This document shows positions 24,777 through 31,183 of a stretch of DNA of 34,305 nt, in pieces; position 1 is the stretch's first letter; the number at the start of each line of letters is the position of its first letter. This DNA is from PALSA-607 sp036510735 (GTDB taxonomy: Bacteria; Actinomycetota; Actinomycetes; Acidothermales; Acidothermaceae). The translations under genes and the position numbers were made by a program. Below the pieces are notes generated by a model. It had not been told where the DNA came from and made no database searches. It was given only the letters and a program-made list of their open reading frames with translations. Where the stretch lies: contig DATCDK010000222.1 in NCBI GenBank assembly GCA_036510735.1, positions 1 to 34,305 on the forward strand, written 5' to 3'.

Positions 24777-24832
24777 TAGTGGGGTACCTCGCCCGTGTAC
24801 TAGTGGGGTACCCGCACGTGTAGTGGGGTACC
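24777..24832 (+). repeat. Three direct repeats of TAGTGGGGTACC upstream of tRNA-Ile
   Basis: Identical 12-mers occur at 24777-24788, 24801-24812 and 24821-24832 (steps of 24 and 20 bp). The last ends 20 bases before the tRNA. Copies two and three share a longer match with CGTG upstream. They occupy the promoter region of tRNA-Ile and could be regulatory or reflect local duplication. Confidence 0.9.
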
Positions 24833-24850
24833 CTCGGCGAGGCACGTTGC

Positions 24851-24926
<76 letters not shown>

Positions 24927-24955
24927 CCCCCCGCCGTCGAGTCGAGGTGACAACA

Positions 24956-25090
24956 GTGAAGAAGCTCCTGGTGTTGACAGCCGTCCTGGCTGGCGGTGTG
25001 GTGGTTTACCGTCGCATGCAGGCGGCGCAGGCCGAAGAGGACCTATGGATCGAGGCCACAAGCTTCGTCGAGCCAGAACCGGCAGTCTGA
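24956..25090 (+). CDS. DLW-39 family small membrane protein
   Basis: A 44-residue reading frame from GTG (24956) to TGA, recovered by direct reading between the two tRNA genes. An N-terminal membrane helix (KKLLVLTAVLAGGVVVY) is followed by RRMQAAQAEEDLWIEAT, with the DLW triplet at 29-31 that names the family. GAGGTGA lies five bases upstream. Its position beside tRNA-Ile and tRNA-Ala downstream of gyrA is the usual one in Actinobacteria. Its function is unknown. Confidence 0.93.
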   Translation: MKKLLVLTAVLAGGVVVYRRMQAAQAEEDLWIEATSFVEPEPAV

Positions 25091-25110
25091 GCGCTCGTTT
25101 GGTAGTGCCC

Positions 25111-25183
25111 GGGGACGTAGCTCAATTGGTAGAGCACCGCCTTTGCAAGGCGGGGGTCAGGGGTTCGATTCCCCTCGTCTCCA
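25111..25183 (+). tRNA. tRNA-Ala (anticodon TGC)
   Basis: A 73-base cloverleaf: acceptor GGGGACG pairs with CGTCTCC (one G-U), anticodon stem CCGCC/GGCGG around loop TTTGCAA, T-arm AGGGGTTCGATTCCCCT. The discriminator base is A. CCA is not encoded. The boundary of the accessory block lies immediately after it. Confidence 0.97.
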
Positions 25184-25186
25184 CCC

Positions 25187-25459
25187 TCAAGCCGTGTTTG
25201 CCGGGTCGTCGTTGGATCTCCGGTTTGCACGGGAATTAGTAACCGGATTGGGAGACGTGCCCAAGGCTGCGGACCTCGGCTGTACCGTGCGCTCACGATG
25301 GTCCGCAAGCCGGCTCGTAGTCGCCGCGTCGCGAGCGTCACACGCCAGACGCGCCTCGATCGCAACGCTGACGATGGCATCGGTTTCTAGCACCGAAAGA
25401 TGTTTCTCGAGCAGCGCGAAGGTGTACGCGTTCGGGGTGACGCGCGCTAGGTATGCCAC
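25187..25459 (-). CDS. Small hypothetical protein next to tRNA-Ala
   Basis: An open frame of 90 codons from GTG at 25459 to a TGA four bases from the tRNA 3' end. The first about 45 residues (YLARVTPNAYTFALLEKHLS and VSVAIEARL) look protein-like and helical. The remainder is rich in Arg, Ser and Pro and may be non-native. No clear ribosome binding site is visible. It could be an intact small gene or a fragment truncated at the tRNA. It diverges from the DUF5678-like gene across a 48-base spacer with a palindrome. I do not recognise the family. Confidence 0.35.
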   Translation of the reverse strand: MAYLARVTPNAYTFALLEKHLSVLETDAIVSVAIEARLACDARDAATTSRLADHRERTVQPRSAALGTSPNPVTNSRANRRSNDDPANTA

Positions 25460-25470
25460 CGCGTCGAGCT

Positions 25471-25484
25471 CGTATCTTGATACG
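25471..25484. promoter_or_regulatory. 14-bp palindrome, candidate operator
   Basis: CGTATC-TT-GATACG is a perfect palindrome in the 48-base spacer between the divergent small ORF and the DUF5678-like gene. Its place and size fit an autoregulatory operator for either gene. No regulator has been identified. Confidence 0.5.
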
Positions 25485-25507
25485 GTCTACACGCGGAGGC
25501 GATCACG

Positions 25508-25756
25508 ATGCCAAGATGGTTCAGGAAGCGCAACGAAGGGCGGGGGAACATGCAATCCGACCGCCAACCCCTCTCGCAGGTTCTCGCGGAGTGCGCCGGA
25601 AACTGGATCGCGGTTGACCGCTCCACTAACGAACTGCGAGCGGCCGCATCAAGCGCAGACCTCCTCGCTATCCAGATTAGGGAGAAAGGACTGCGCAATG
25701 TCGCCATCTTGCGCGCTCCCGACGCATCTGAGCCGGAGTTGGTCGGCCTCGGTTGA
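25508..25756 (+). CDS. Small DUF5678-like protein
   Basis: An 82-residue protein. The N-terminus is basic; the central NWIAVDRSTNELRAAASSADLLAIQIREKGLRNVAILRAPDASEPELVGLG resembles the DUF5678 pattern (a W-V/I-A core, an acidic helix, a strand, and a conserved ending with L-V-G-L-G). GGAGG lies about eight bases before the ATG. Its stop overlaps the start of the aspartic-protease gene (TTGA), so the two are coupled. DUF5678 has no established function. The family call comes from pattern memory and needs a profile search. Confidence 0.65.
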   Translation: MPRWFRKRNEGRGNMQSDRQPLSQVLAECAGNWIAVDRSTNELRAAASSADLLAIQIREKGLRNVAILRAPDASEPELVGLG

Positions 25757-26248
25757 GCCAGCCGTGGCCGTGGCGTTACCCGTACCAAGAGGACGGGCCT
25801 CGGCTCGACACGATCGTGCTGCGACCGATCGTGCCCGTCACCCTGGTAGGCACCGCCGGCCTATCGAGTTCTGCCTTCGCGCTCGTGGACTCGGGGTGCT
25901 CGCACGTCCTTGTCTCGCAGGGCCTTGCTCGGTCGGTGCAGCTGCATTTTCGCGATAGCCAACGCCAGCTCAGACTCGGCATTGGAGGCACGACTGTCGA
26001 GGTTAGATTCCTTGACGCAACGCTGAGGCTGCACCCGGATCAGGCCGGCGATGATGAGTTCTTCGAGTGGCGGACGGAAGTCGGGGGTCATACGCGAATG
26101 GCGGCCAACATTCCAGGTGGTGTTAGGTCAGCTCGGCTTCTTGGATCATTTCACCGTGACCATGAGTCGGCACGCGCAAGAAACGGCCGTTGAGGCTGTA
26201 ACGGAATACGACAAGCGATTCCCCGTCCGCTACGGGGAAGTGCGCTAA
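25753..26248 (+). pseudogene. Retropepsin-like aspartic protease gene with a frameshift
   Basis: The gene starts at TTG 25753, overlapping the preceding stop. The first frame gives a retropepsin-like fold with the catalytic D-S-G in FALVDSGCSHVLVS, then LGIGGTTVEVRFLDATLRLH. At a run of five Gs (26083-26087) the frame that would continue the family pattern changes: removing one G yields WRTEVGVIREWRPTFQVVLG and then GFLDHFTVTMSRHAQETAVE up to a stop at 26248. Without the correction the frame ends at 26193 with unrelated residues. The corrected protein would have about 164 residues with one catalytic aspartate, as expected for a dimeric enzyme. The break may be a mutation, a sequencing error or, less likely, recoding. 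Confidence 0.75.
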
Positions 26249-26252
26249 AGGC

Positions 26253-26597
26253 TCAGCCCTCGAGGGCTGCCAGGCGGGCCTCGAGTTCGTCGACTCGATG
26301 GCTTAGCAAGGCGACCTGAGCCTCGGCGTCGAGGCGGCGCTGGGCGGTGTACCGCATCCGCGGCGATGCCTCGGCGCGCGCCGCGACGACGGCCACGGGC
26401 ACGAGTCGAGTGGGACCGTGCGGGCCTTCGGTGAGTCGGGAGGGGATCTCACCGCTGCGATACCAGCTGCGCAGCGCTGCTCGAGATGCGCCCGTCTGCC
26501 TCGCGGCGACGTCCAGCGTCACCCAGTCCGACCCTTCAAGCTGAGCAGTCAGCTCAAGCGCCGCATCCCAGTCGTCGAGCCGGTCGTCCCACGCCAC
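26253..26597 (-). CDS. HTH (MerR-like) DNA-binding protein with C-terminal coiled coil
   Basis: A 114-residue protein. Residues about 26-52 (VTLDVAARQTGASRAALRSWYRSGEI) form a winged-helix/MerR-type helix-turn-helix with the Y-R-S-G-E-I wing start. A basic stretch and a leucine-rich coiled coil (AEAQVALLSHRVDELEARLAALE) at the C-terminus probably mediate dimerisation. There is no ligand domain. GTG at 26597 has GGAGGT five bases upstream. It diverges from the Clp-N gene over 91 bases and may regulate it. Its target is unknown. Confidence 0.7.
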   Translation of the reverse strand: MAWDDRLDDWDAALELTAQLEGSDWVTLDVAARQTGASRAALRSWYRSGEIPSRLTEGPHGPTRLVPVAVVAARAEASPRMRYTAQRRLDAEAQVALLSHRVDELEARLAALEG

Positions 26598-26637
26598 AGC
26601 GCACCTCCATCCCTTTCACTGTGTGCCTTCGGCACCA

Positions 26638-26648
26638 TGCTATTAGCA
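26638..26648. promoter_or_regulatory. Palindrome TGCTATTAGCA in the divergent spacer
   Basis: TGCTA-T-TAGCA is a perfect 11-bp palindrome, 40 bases from each flanking start codon, in the spacer of the HTH regulator and the Clp-N gene. It could be the operator of the regulator. TTGACG (26653-26658) nearby might be a -35 element. Confidence 0.4.
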
Positions 26649-26688
26649 GGGTGTTGACGGGGCTAGAGCCAGCGCCCACGCTGAAGCC

Positions 26689-27660
26689 ATGTTTGAGCGA
26701 TTCTCGGCACGAGCCCGCCAGGTGATCGTGCAAGCCCAGGAAGAAGCCCGGCTGTTCCACCACAACTACATCGGCACCGAGCATTTGCTCCTCGGAATGC
26801 TGGCCGAACCGGACGGCGTCGCACACGAGGCCCTCACGAACGCCGGCGTGACTCTCGATGACCTTCGCGTGCGGGTCCAGGCCGCCGTCGGCATGGGGAA
26901 GCGCGCACCCGCCGGCCACATCCCCTTCACGCCGAGCGCGAAGAAGGTCCTCGAGCTTGCGCTACGCGAAGCGTTGACCTTGCACCATGACTACATCGGC
27001 ACGGAGCACCTGCTCCTCGGCCTCATTCGAGAACGCGAAGGGCTCGGAGCCCGGCTGCTTACCGAGTCGGGCGTCGATCTGCTCAGTTTGCGGATGAGGG
27101 TGCTCGACCTCGTGCCGCCCGCGGCAGCGCCCGAGTCCAGGCGCCGACCGTTTTGGGCTCGGTCACGCCACGTCGTCCCGCTTATTGCCGACGCCGTTGA
27201 CGTCCGCACCACCACCGCGACCGATACCAGCCTCGATGAAGCCCGGCGGTTGGCCGGCGATGGCGCCGTTGGCTCGCACCATTTGCTGCTTGCGACGCTG
27301 AGCGACTCGACGAGCGCGGCCGCGAAGGCCCTGGGCAGTCTTGGGATCGACCTCGACCAGGCCCGGGCGGCGCTGCGGGAGGTCGACGTTGCCGGCACTA
27401 CCGACGAGCTTCCAGAAGAGGCCGGACGCCGACAGCTGGTGATGCGCGTCACCGGCTCGACCCTGGTGATGGAGACGCCCGATCCCACGCTTGTCGCGGC
27501 GGCGCAGGCAATTTTGGTGTCGTCGGGTGGTCACGAAATCCGCGGCGATGACGCGCGCAGTCGGGGGTTTGCCGAGATTTGGCGGGCGTGGCAGGCAAGT
27601 CTGCAGGCAACCGCTGAGCGGGCGGACGAGGCGAGCGCAGCCGGCCCGGCAACAGATTGA
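26689..27660 (+). CDS. Stand-alone Clp N-domain protein (ClpC2-like)
   Basis: The 323-residue protein starts like ClpC (MFERFSARARQVIVQAQEEA, HNYIGTEHLLLGML) and contains the full double Clp-N repeat: repeat one about 4-67, repeat two about 80-143 with DYIGTEHLLLGLIRE. A third, divergent Clp-N-like segment (about 180-238, GSHHLLLATLSDS) follows, then a C-terminal region of about 85 residues. No Walker motifs or ClpP-binding loops are present, so it is not an unfoldase. In M. tuberculosis the ATPase-less ClpC2 (Rv2667) has a similar plan and binds ClpC1-type ligands, including the antibiotic cyclomarin. A decoy or adaptor role here is inferred. The ATG has no strong Shine-Dalgarno. An HTH gene diverges from it. 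Confidence 0.85.
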   Translation: MFERFSARARQVIVQAQEEARLFHHNYIGTEHLLLGMLAEPDGVAHEALTNAGVTLDDLRVRVQAAVGMGKRAPAGHIPFTPSAKKVLELALREALTLHHDYIGTEHLLLGLIREREGLGARLLTESGVDLLSLRMRVLDLVPPAAAPESRRRPFWARSRHVVPLIADAVDVRTTTATDTSLDEARRLAGDGAVGSHHLLLATLSDSTSAAAKALGSLGIDLDQARAALREVDVAGTTDELPEEAGRRQLVMRVTGSTLVMETPDPTLVAAAQAILVSSGGHEIRGDDARSRGFAEIWRAWQASLQATAERADEASAAGPATD

Positions 27661-27715
27661 CACATGGTCAGGCTGGTACCGGGCCAGGCTGGCTCGGAAA
27701 CTACGGCGACGCGGG

Positions 27716-28330
27716 TCAGGCGTGGTGGTGCGCGGGTGAATCGTCGGTCAGATCGAGCGGGTGTGAGCCGTTCATTGCGTGGAGCTCTGTGTCGTCCATG
27801 CCGTCGGTCTCGAGCGGGTACGGGGTGAGCTGAACCGGCTTGCCAGCCTGCGCGAGCCAGGCAGCTGTCGCACCGAGCACGCCACCGAGTCCGAGGCACA
27901 TGAGTGCGGTCGGCCAGCGCCGACGCTTCTTGATGACGACGCCTTCGCCTGTGCGAAGTGCGGCGGCGGCCAGGCCTGCGCGCCGAAGAGCTTCGCCTCG
28001 GATGGGTGCGGTGACAACAAGGGCAGTGCCGACAGCCGGCATGATGCGCTCGCCGACGAGTTGGCGTGTTTGCTTAGCTGCCTTGCGACCGAACGGGCCG
28101 AAAGCCGGCGCGATCCTCTGGTCGAGGAGCTGGCGGGTCCGCTTAGCTGCCTTCGAACATGCAGGCCCGAGCGTCGGCATGACGCGTTCGCTGACGAGCT
28201 GGCGGGTTTGCGCCGCTGCCTTGCGACCGGCGGGTACGGCGACGGGGACAATCCGGGTGCCGACGAGTTGGCGTGCCGCGCCAATGCGTGCGGCGGCGAT
28301 ATCGGTCATCTTCGCGGTGGTGACGGGCAT
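27716..28330 (-). CDS. Repeat-containing single-pass membrane protein (DUF5324-like, tentative)
   Basis: I chose ATG at 28330 with GGAGG five bases upstream rather than a longer frame. The 204-residue protein has four consecutive repeats of about 23 residues, each near the pattern R/S-K-A-A-x-Q/R-T-R-Q-L-V-x-E/Q-R-I/V-x-P-x-x-G (about 16-107). A basic segment (KKRRRW) then precedes one membrane helix (about 143-160), and the C-terminus is acidic and His-rich. In Streptomyces a DUF5324 protein of similar layout lies next to the origin-proximal cyclophilin, which supports this call by synteny. Its function is unknown. Confidence 0.6.
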   Translation of the reverse strand: MPVTTAKMTDIAAARIGAARQLVGTRIVPVAVPAGRKAAAQTRQLVSERVMPTLGPACSKAAKRTRQLLDQRIAPAFGPFGRKAAKQTRQLVGERIMPAVGTALVVTAPIRGEALRRAGLAAAALRTGEGVVIKKRRRWPTALMCLGLGGVLGATAAWLAQAGKPVQLTPYPLETDGMDDTELHAMNGSHPLDLTDDSPAHHHA

Positions 28331-28524
28331 GCGAACCTCCGTAGGGGCGGCACCGAACAAGCTGGGGAGCGCGCGTCGTGCGATGGTGCTCAGTTTGCCA
28401 TCCCCACCCCGACCCGCGGGTAATCCAGGGTCGCGGGTGGTTCGTGTCCACGGTACGGCGCGACGGTGTCCGCTGTCGCGTGGGAAGATGACGTATCCGC
28501 GCACCGACCGGGAGGAATCACCCA

Positions 28525-29049
28525 GTGGCCGACGAGACTTTCGCGACTTTGCACACGACGAAGGGCGACATCGAGATTCGGCTCTTTGCCGATCACGCTC
28601 CGAAGACGGTGGCGAACTTCGTCGAGCTTGCTGAGGGCACCAAGGAATGGAAGGACCCCAGGAGCGGCTCGAAGACCACGACCAAGCTGTACGACGGCAC
28701 GGTCTTCCACCGAGTCATCGACGGGTTCATGATCCAAGGTGGCGACCCGCTCGGCAGCGGTCGCGGCGGCCCGGGCTATCAGTTCGCCGACGAGTTCCAC
28801 CCCGAGCTCGCCTTCAACCGGCCCTACCTGCTCGCGATGGCCAACGCCGGACCGAACACCAACGGATCGCAGTTCTTCATCACCGTTGGCCCGACGCCGC
28901 ACTTGAACCGAAAGCACACGATCTTCGGTGAGGTAACGAAGGGCAGCGACGTCGTCGATGCGATCGCGACGGCGCCTACCGCGTCGGGCGACCGGCCGCG
29001 TACGGACATCGTGATCAACTCCGTCACCATCGAACGCCGTCCGGCCTAA
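28525..29049 (+). CDS. ppiA: Peptidyl-prolyl cis-trans isomerase, cyclophilin type
   Basis: A 174-residue single-domain cyclophilin catalysing proline isomerisation in the cytoplasm; there is no signal peptide. The active-site segment FHRVIDGFMIQGGDP and the later LAMANAGPNTNGSQFFITV and HLNRKHTIFGEV are the family signatures. A 12-residue insertion (EWKDPRSGSKTT) before the active site is common in actinobacterial homologues. GTG at 28525 has GGGAGGAA upstream. The rhomboid gene follows after five bases, suggesting an operon. Confidence 0.95.
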   Translation: MADETFATLHTTKGDIEIRLFADHAPKTVANFVELAEGTKEWKDPRSGSKTTTKLYDGTVFHRVIDGFMIQGGDPLGSGRGGPGYQFADEFHPELAFNRPYLLAMANAGPNTNGSQFFITVGPTPHLNRKHTIFGEVTKGSDVVDAIATAPTASGDRPRTDIVINSVTIERRPA

Positions 29050-29054
29050 CGCAG

Positions 29055-29939
29055 GTGACCGCAGACCCGCGTGGGCCTGCCGAAGCCAGTAACGCACCCA
29101 CCTGTTACCGGCATCCCGGCCGGGAAACCTACATCAGTTGCCAGCGGTGCGGGCGGCCGATCTGCCCTGACTGCATGATTCCGGCAGCAGTCGGTTTTCA
29201 ATGCCCGGAGTGTGTGCAGCAGGGCCGGACTCGACAGACCCGCACGGTCTTCGGTGGCCGTGTCACCGCCACCCCGCACGCGGCGACCTACGCGCTCATC
29301 GGGCTCAACTGCCTCGTCTTCCTCTTCGAGATCTCGTCGACGGCGTTCGTGAACCGTTTCGACCAGGTCGGCCTGTTTCCGGGACACGGTCTGCCGAGCA
29401 TCGGCGTCGCGACTGGCCAGTACTACCGCTTGCTTACGAGCATGTTCCTGCACGAGCCGCCGTCGTCGGGCGGAACTTTCTTTCTGCACATCCTGCTCAA
29501 CATGTGGTGCCTGTACGTCGTCGGACCACCGCTCGAGGCTCTCCTGGGCCGCGTCAGATTTGTCGCGCTCTACCTACTCACCGGCCTCGCTGGCTCGGTG
29601 CTCGCGTATGCGCTGATGCCGCCCTACATCGGCGAGTTGGGCGCGTCCGGAGCGATCTTCGGCCTCTTCGGGGCGCTGTTCGTGGTCGGGCGGCGGCTGC
29701 GGCTGAACATTCAACCCATCGCGCTCACGATCGGCTTGAACCTGGTCTTCACCTTTTCGGTGGCGTCGATCAGCTGGCAGGCACATATCGGAGGTCTCGT
29801 CGCCGGTGCCGCGCTCGGCGCGGCTTGGGCCTATGCGCCGCGAGCCAACCGGACGGCGATTCAGATCGGCAGCTCCGTCGCGCTCGCCGCAATTCTCGTG
29901 ATCATGGTCATCCTGCGGACACACAACCTCACCGGCTGA
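29055..29939 (+). CDS. Rhomboid-family intramembrane serine protease with N-terminal zinc finger
   Basis: The 294-residue protein has a B-box-like zinc-binding module at 17-53 (C17, H20, C29, C32, C37, C40, C50, C53). Six membrane helices follow. The catalytic dyad is S198 in GASG and H244 in AHIGG. NMWCLYVVG and GLFGALFVVGRR are typical for bacterial rhomboids. The zinc module should lie in the cytoplasm. GTG at 29055 is five bases after the cyclophilin stop. The substrate is unknown. Confidence 0.93.
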   Translation: MTADPRGPAEASNAPTCYRHPGRETYISCQRCGRPICPDCMIPAAVGFQCPECVQQGRTRQTRTVFGGRVTATPHAATYALIGLNCLVFLFEISSTAFVNRFDQVGLFPGHGLPSIGVATGQYYRLLTSMFLHEPPSSGGTFFLHILLNMWCLYVVGPPLEALLGRVRFVALYLLTGLAGSVLAYALMPPYIGELGASGAIFGLFGALFVVGRRLRLNIQPIALTIGLNLVFTFSVASISWQAHIGGLVAGAALGAAWAYAPRANRTAIQIGSSVALAAILVIMVILRTHNLTG

Positions 29940-29954
29940 CCGGCGTGTCGCACC

Positions 29955-29987
29955 GTTATCCCCAGTGTGGATAACAGTTGTGGATGA
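29955..29987. promoter_or_regulatory. Cluster of DnaA-box-like sites between rhomboid and crgA genes
   Basis: TTATCCCCA (29956-29964), TGTGGATAA (29966-29974, the reverse complement of the consensus box TTATCCACA) and TGTGGATGA (29979-29987) lie in 32 bases. GTTATCC (29955-29961) and GGATAAC (29969-29975) also form a perfect 7-bp inverted repeat, so a hairpin/terminator role for the convergent genes is an alternative. Confidence 0.65.
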
Positions 29988-30075
29988 ATTACAGGCGTGT
30001 GATTTGCAACTAGCGACCAAATCGCAGGTGAATTGCGGCCTCCAGGCCGGTTAGCGCCGGTCGGCCGTCAGCCGT

Positions 30076-30333
30076 TTAGCGCCATTGCGTGGCGAGGCCG
30101 AGCCCGATCACCAGCAGCGCGAAGCCCTCGATCAGGTTGCCGCCCTGGCCGCCCAAGCTTCCCATGCCGGGGAACCCGTAGTTGGAGACGTACCCAAGGA
30201 CCAGCCACAGCACCCCGACCACCATGAAACCGACCATTGTCGGGGCGACCCACGGCGGGCTGACCCGCTTGCTGGCCGAGCGTTTCGGCGGCGGAGTGAA
30301 GACCTCGGTCTTACGGACACGCGACTTCGGCAC
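30076..30333 (-). CDS. crgA: Cell division protein CrgA
   Basis: An 85-residue protein with two membrane helices (about 33-51 and 67-82). It has the CrgA pattern: MPKSRVRKTEVFTPPP at the basic N-terminus, SPPWVAPTMVGFMVVGVLWLVLGYV, and the end GFALLVIGLGLATQWR. CrgA recruits division proteins including FtsZ/PBP partners in Streptomyces and mycobacteria. The GTG at 30333 has GAAGGG upstream. It converges with the rhomboid gene and diverges from the DUF881 gene. Confidence 0.95.
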   Translation of the reverse strand: MPKSRVRKTEVFTPPPKRSASKRVSPPWVAPTMVGFMVVGVLWLVLGYVSNYGFPGMGSLGGQGGNLIEGFALLVIGLGLATQWR

Positions 30334-30445
30334 GACAAGCCCTTCGGGAGCGTTCGACGGATCGGGGGAGCCCCAAGGCTTCGCCCTCGGTTAGCGTAGC
30401 CGTCGGGGATCAGGATCTGCAGATGAGGACGGCGGTGGCGGCGCG

Positions 30446-31183
30446 GTGAAGATCCGGTCGTCACAGGCATGGCGTTACGGCGTCCCGGCTACTGCGTTGG
30501 TTGCCGGGTTGCTGTTCGCCACCTCGGCCACCACGTCGCACGGCTTCGACCTGCGGGTAACGGGACGCGACGACGTGAACACCTTGGCGGCCCGCGAGCA
30601 GCGAACAGTGATCGCGCAGGGCGCCGCGCTCACTGCGCTCGAGCGCAAGGTGCAGGCGGCGACATCCGAGGCGGCGAAGAGCGACAGCCGGGTAGCCCAG
30701 GCCGCGAACCAGGCAGCCGCGTTAGCCGACGACGCGGGGCTGCAGCCGGTGACCGGACCCGCGGTAACGGTCACCTTGAATGACGCACCTTCCCTGCCGG
30801 GTAAGGAGCCGAGCGCGGTGCCACCTGACTACCTCGTGGTCCACCAGCAAGACGTGCAGGCGGTGGTGAACGCCTTGTGGTCTGGCGGCGCCGAAGCGAT
30901 GACGCTGCAGGGACAACGGGTGATCTCGACCAGCGCCGTGCGGTGCGTCGGCAACACCCTGCTCCTGCACGGGATCGTCTATTCGCCGCCGTACATGGTG
31001 CAGGCAATTGGAAATCCGCAGAAATTGCAACAGGCCCTGAACGATGCACCCGATGTGATCATCTACAAGCAGTACGTCGCTGCCTATCAGCTCGGTTACA
31101 AGCTCGATGTCGAGGGAGACGTCACGATGCCGGCCTACACCGGGGCTCTCACGCTCGCCTACGCGCATGCGGCGGATTCGTGA
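30446..31183 (+). CDS. DUF881-family protein
   Basis: A 245-residue protein with an N-terminal membrane helix or uncleaved signal (about 10-28), an Ala-rich coiled coil (about 45-92), and the extracellular DUF881 domain with VTLNDAP, LVVHQQDVQAVVNALWSGGAEAMTLQGQRV and the ending DVTMPAYTGALTLAYA. GTG at 30446 is the first start before the helix. It overlaps the sortase start (GTGA). DUF881 genes sit with crgA and pknB in many actinomycetes. No activity is established. Confidence 0.9.
   Translation: MKIRSSQAWRYGVPATALVAGLLFATSATTSHGFDLRVTGRDDVNTLAAREQRTVIAQGAALTALERKVQAATSEAAKSDSRVAQAANQAAALADDAGLQPVTGPAVTVTLNDAPSLPGKEPSAVPPDYLVVHQQDVQAVVNALWSGGAEAMTLQGQRVISTSAVRCVGNTLLLHGIVYSPPYMVQAIGNPQKLQQALNDAPDVIIYKQYVAAYQLGYKLDVEGDVTMPAYTGALTLAYAHAADS

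Noticed and set aside
24996..25958. Long + strand open frame of 320 codons crossing tRNA-Ala
   Set aside because: It overlaps the tRNA, the DLW-39 gene and the DUF5678-like gene in another frame, and the translation is Arg/Ser-rich without family features.
26212..26225. Possible attR copy of the tRNA-Ala 3' end (CGATTCCCC)
   Set aside because: Only nine bases match and the next bases differ, so it is expected by chance.
27683..27693. GCCAG-G-CTGGC between convergent Clp-N and DUF5324-like genes
   Set aside because: The one-base loop is too short for a hairpin, so it is not a supported terminator.
30877..31179. Upstream extension of the sortase frame
   Set aside because: It overlaps the DUF881 coding region out of frame; the GTG at 31180 overlaps the DUF881 stop and directly precedes the sortase anchor.
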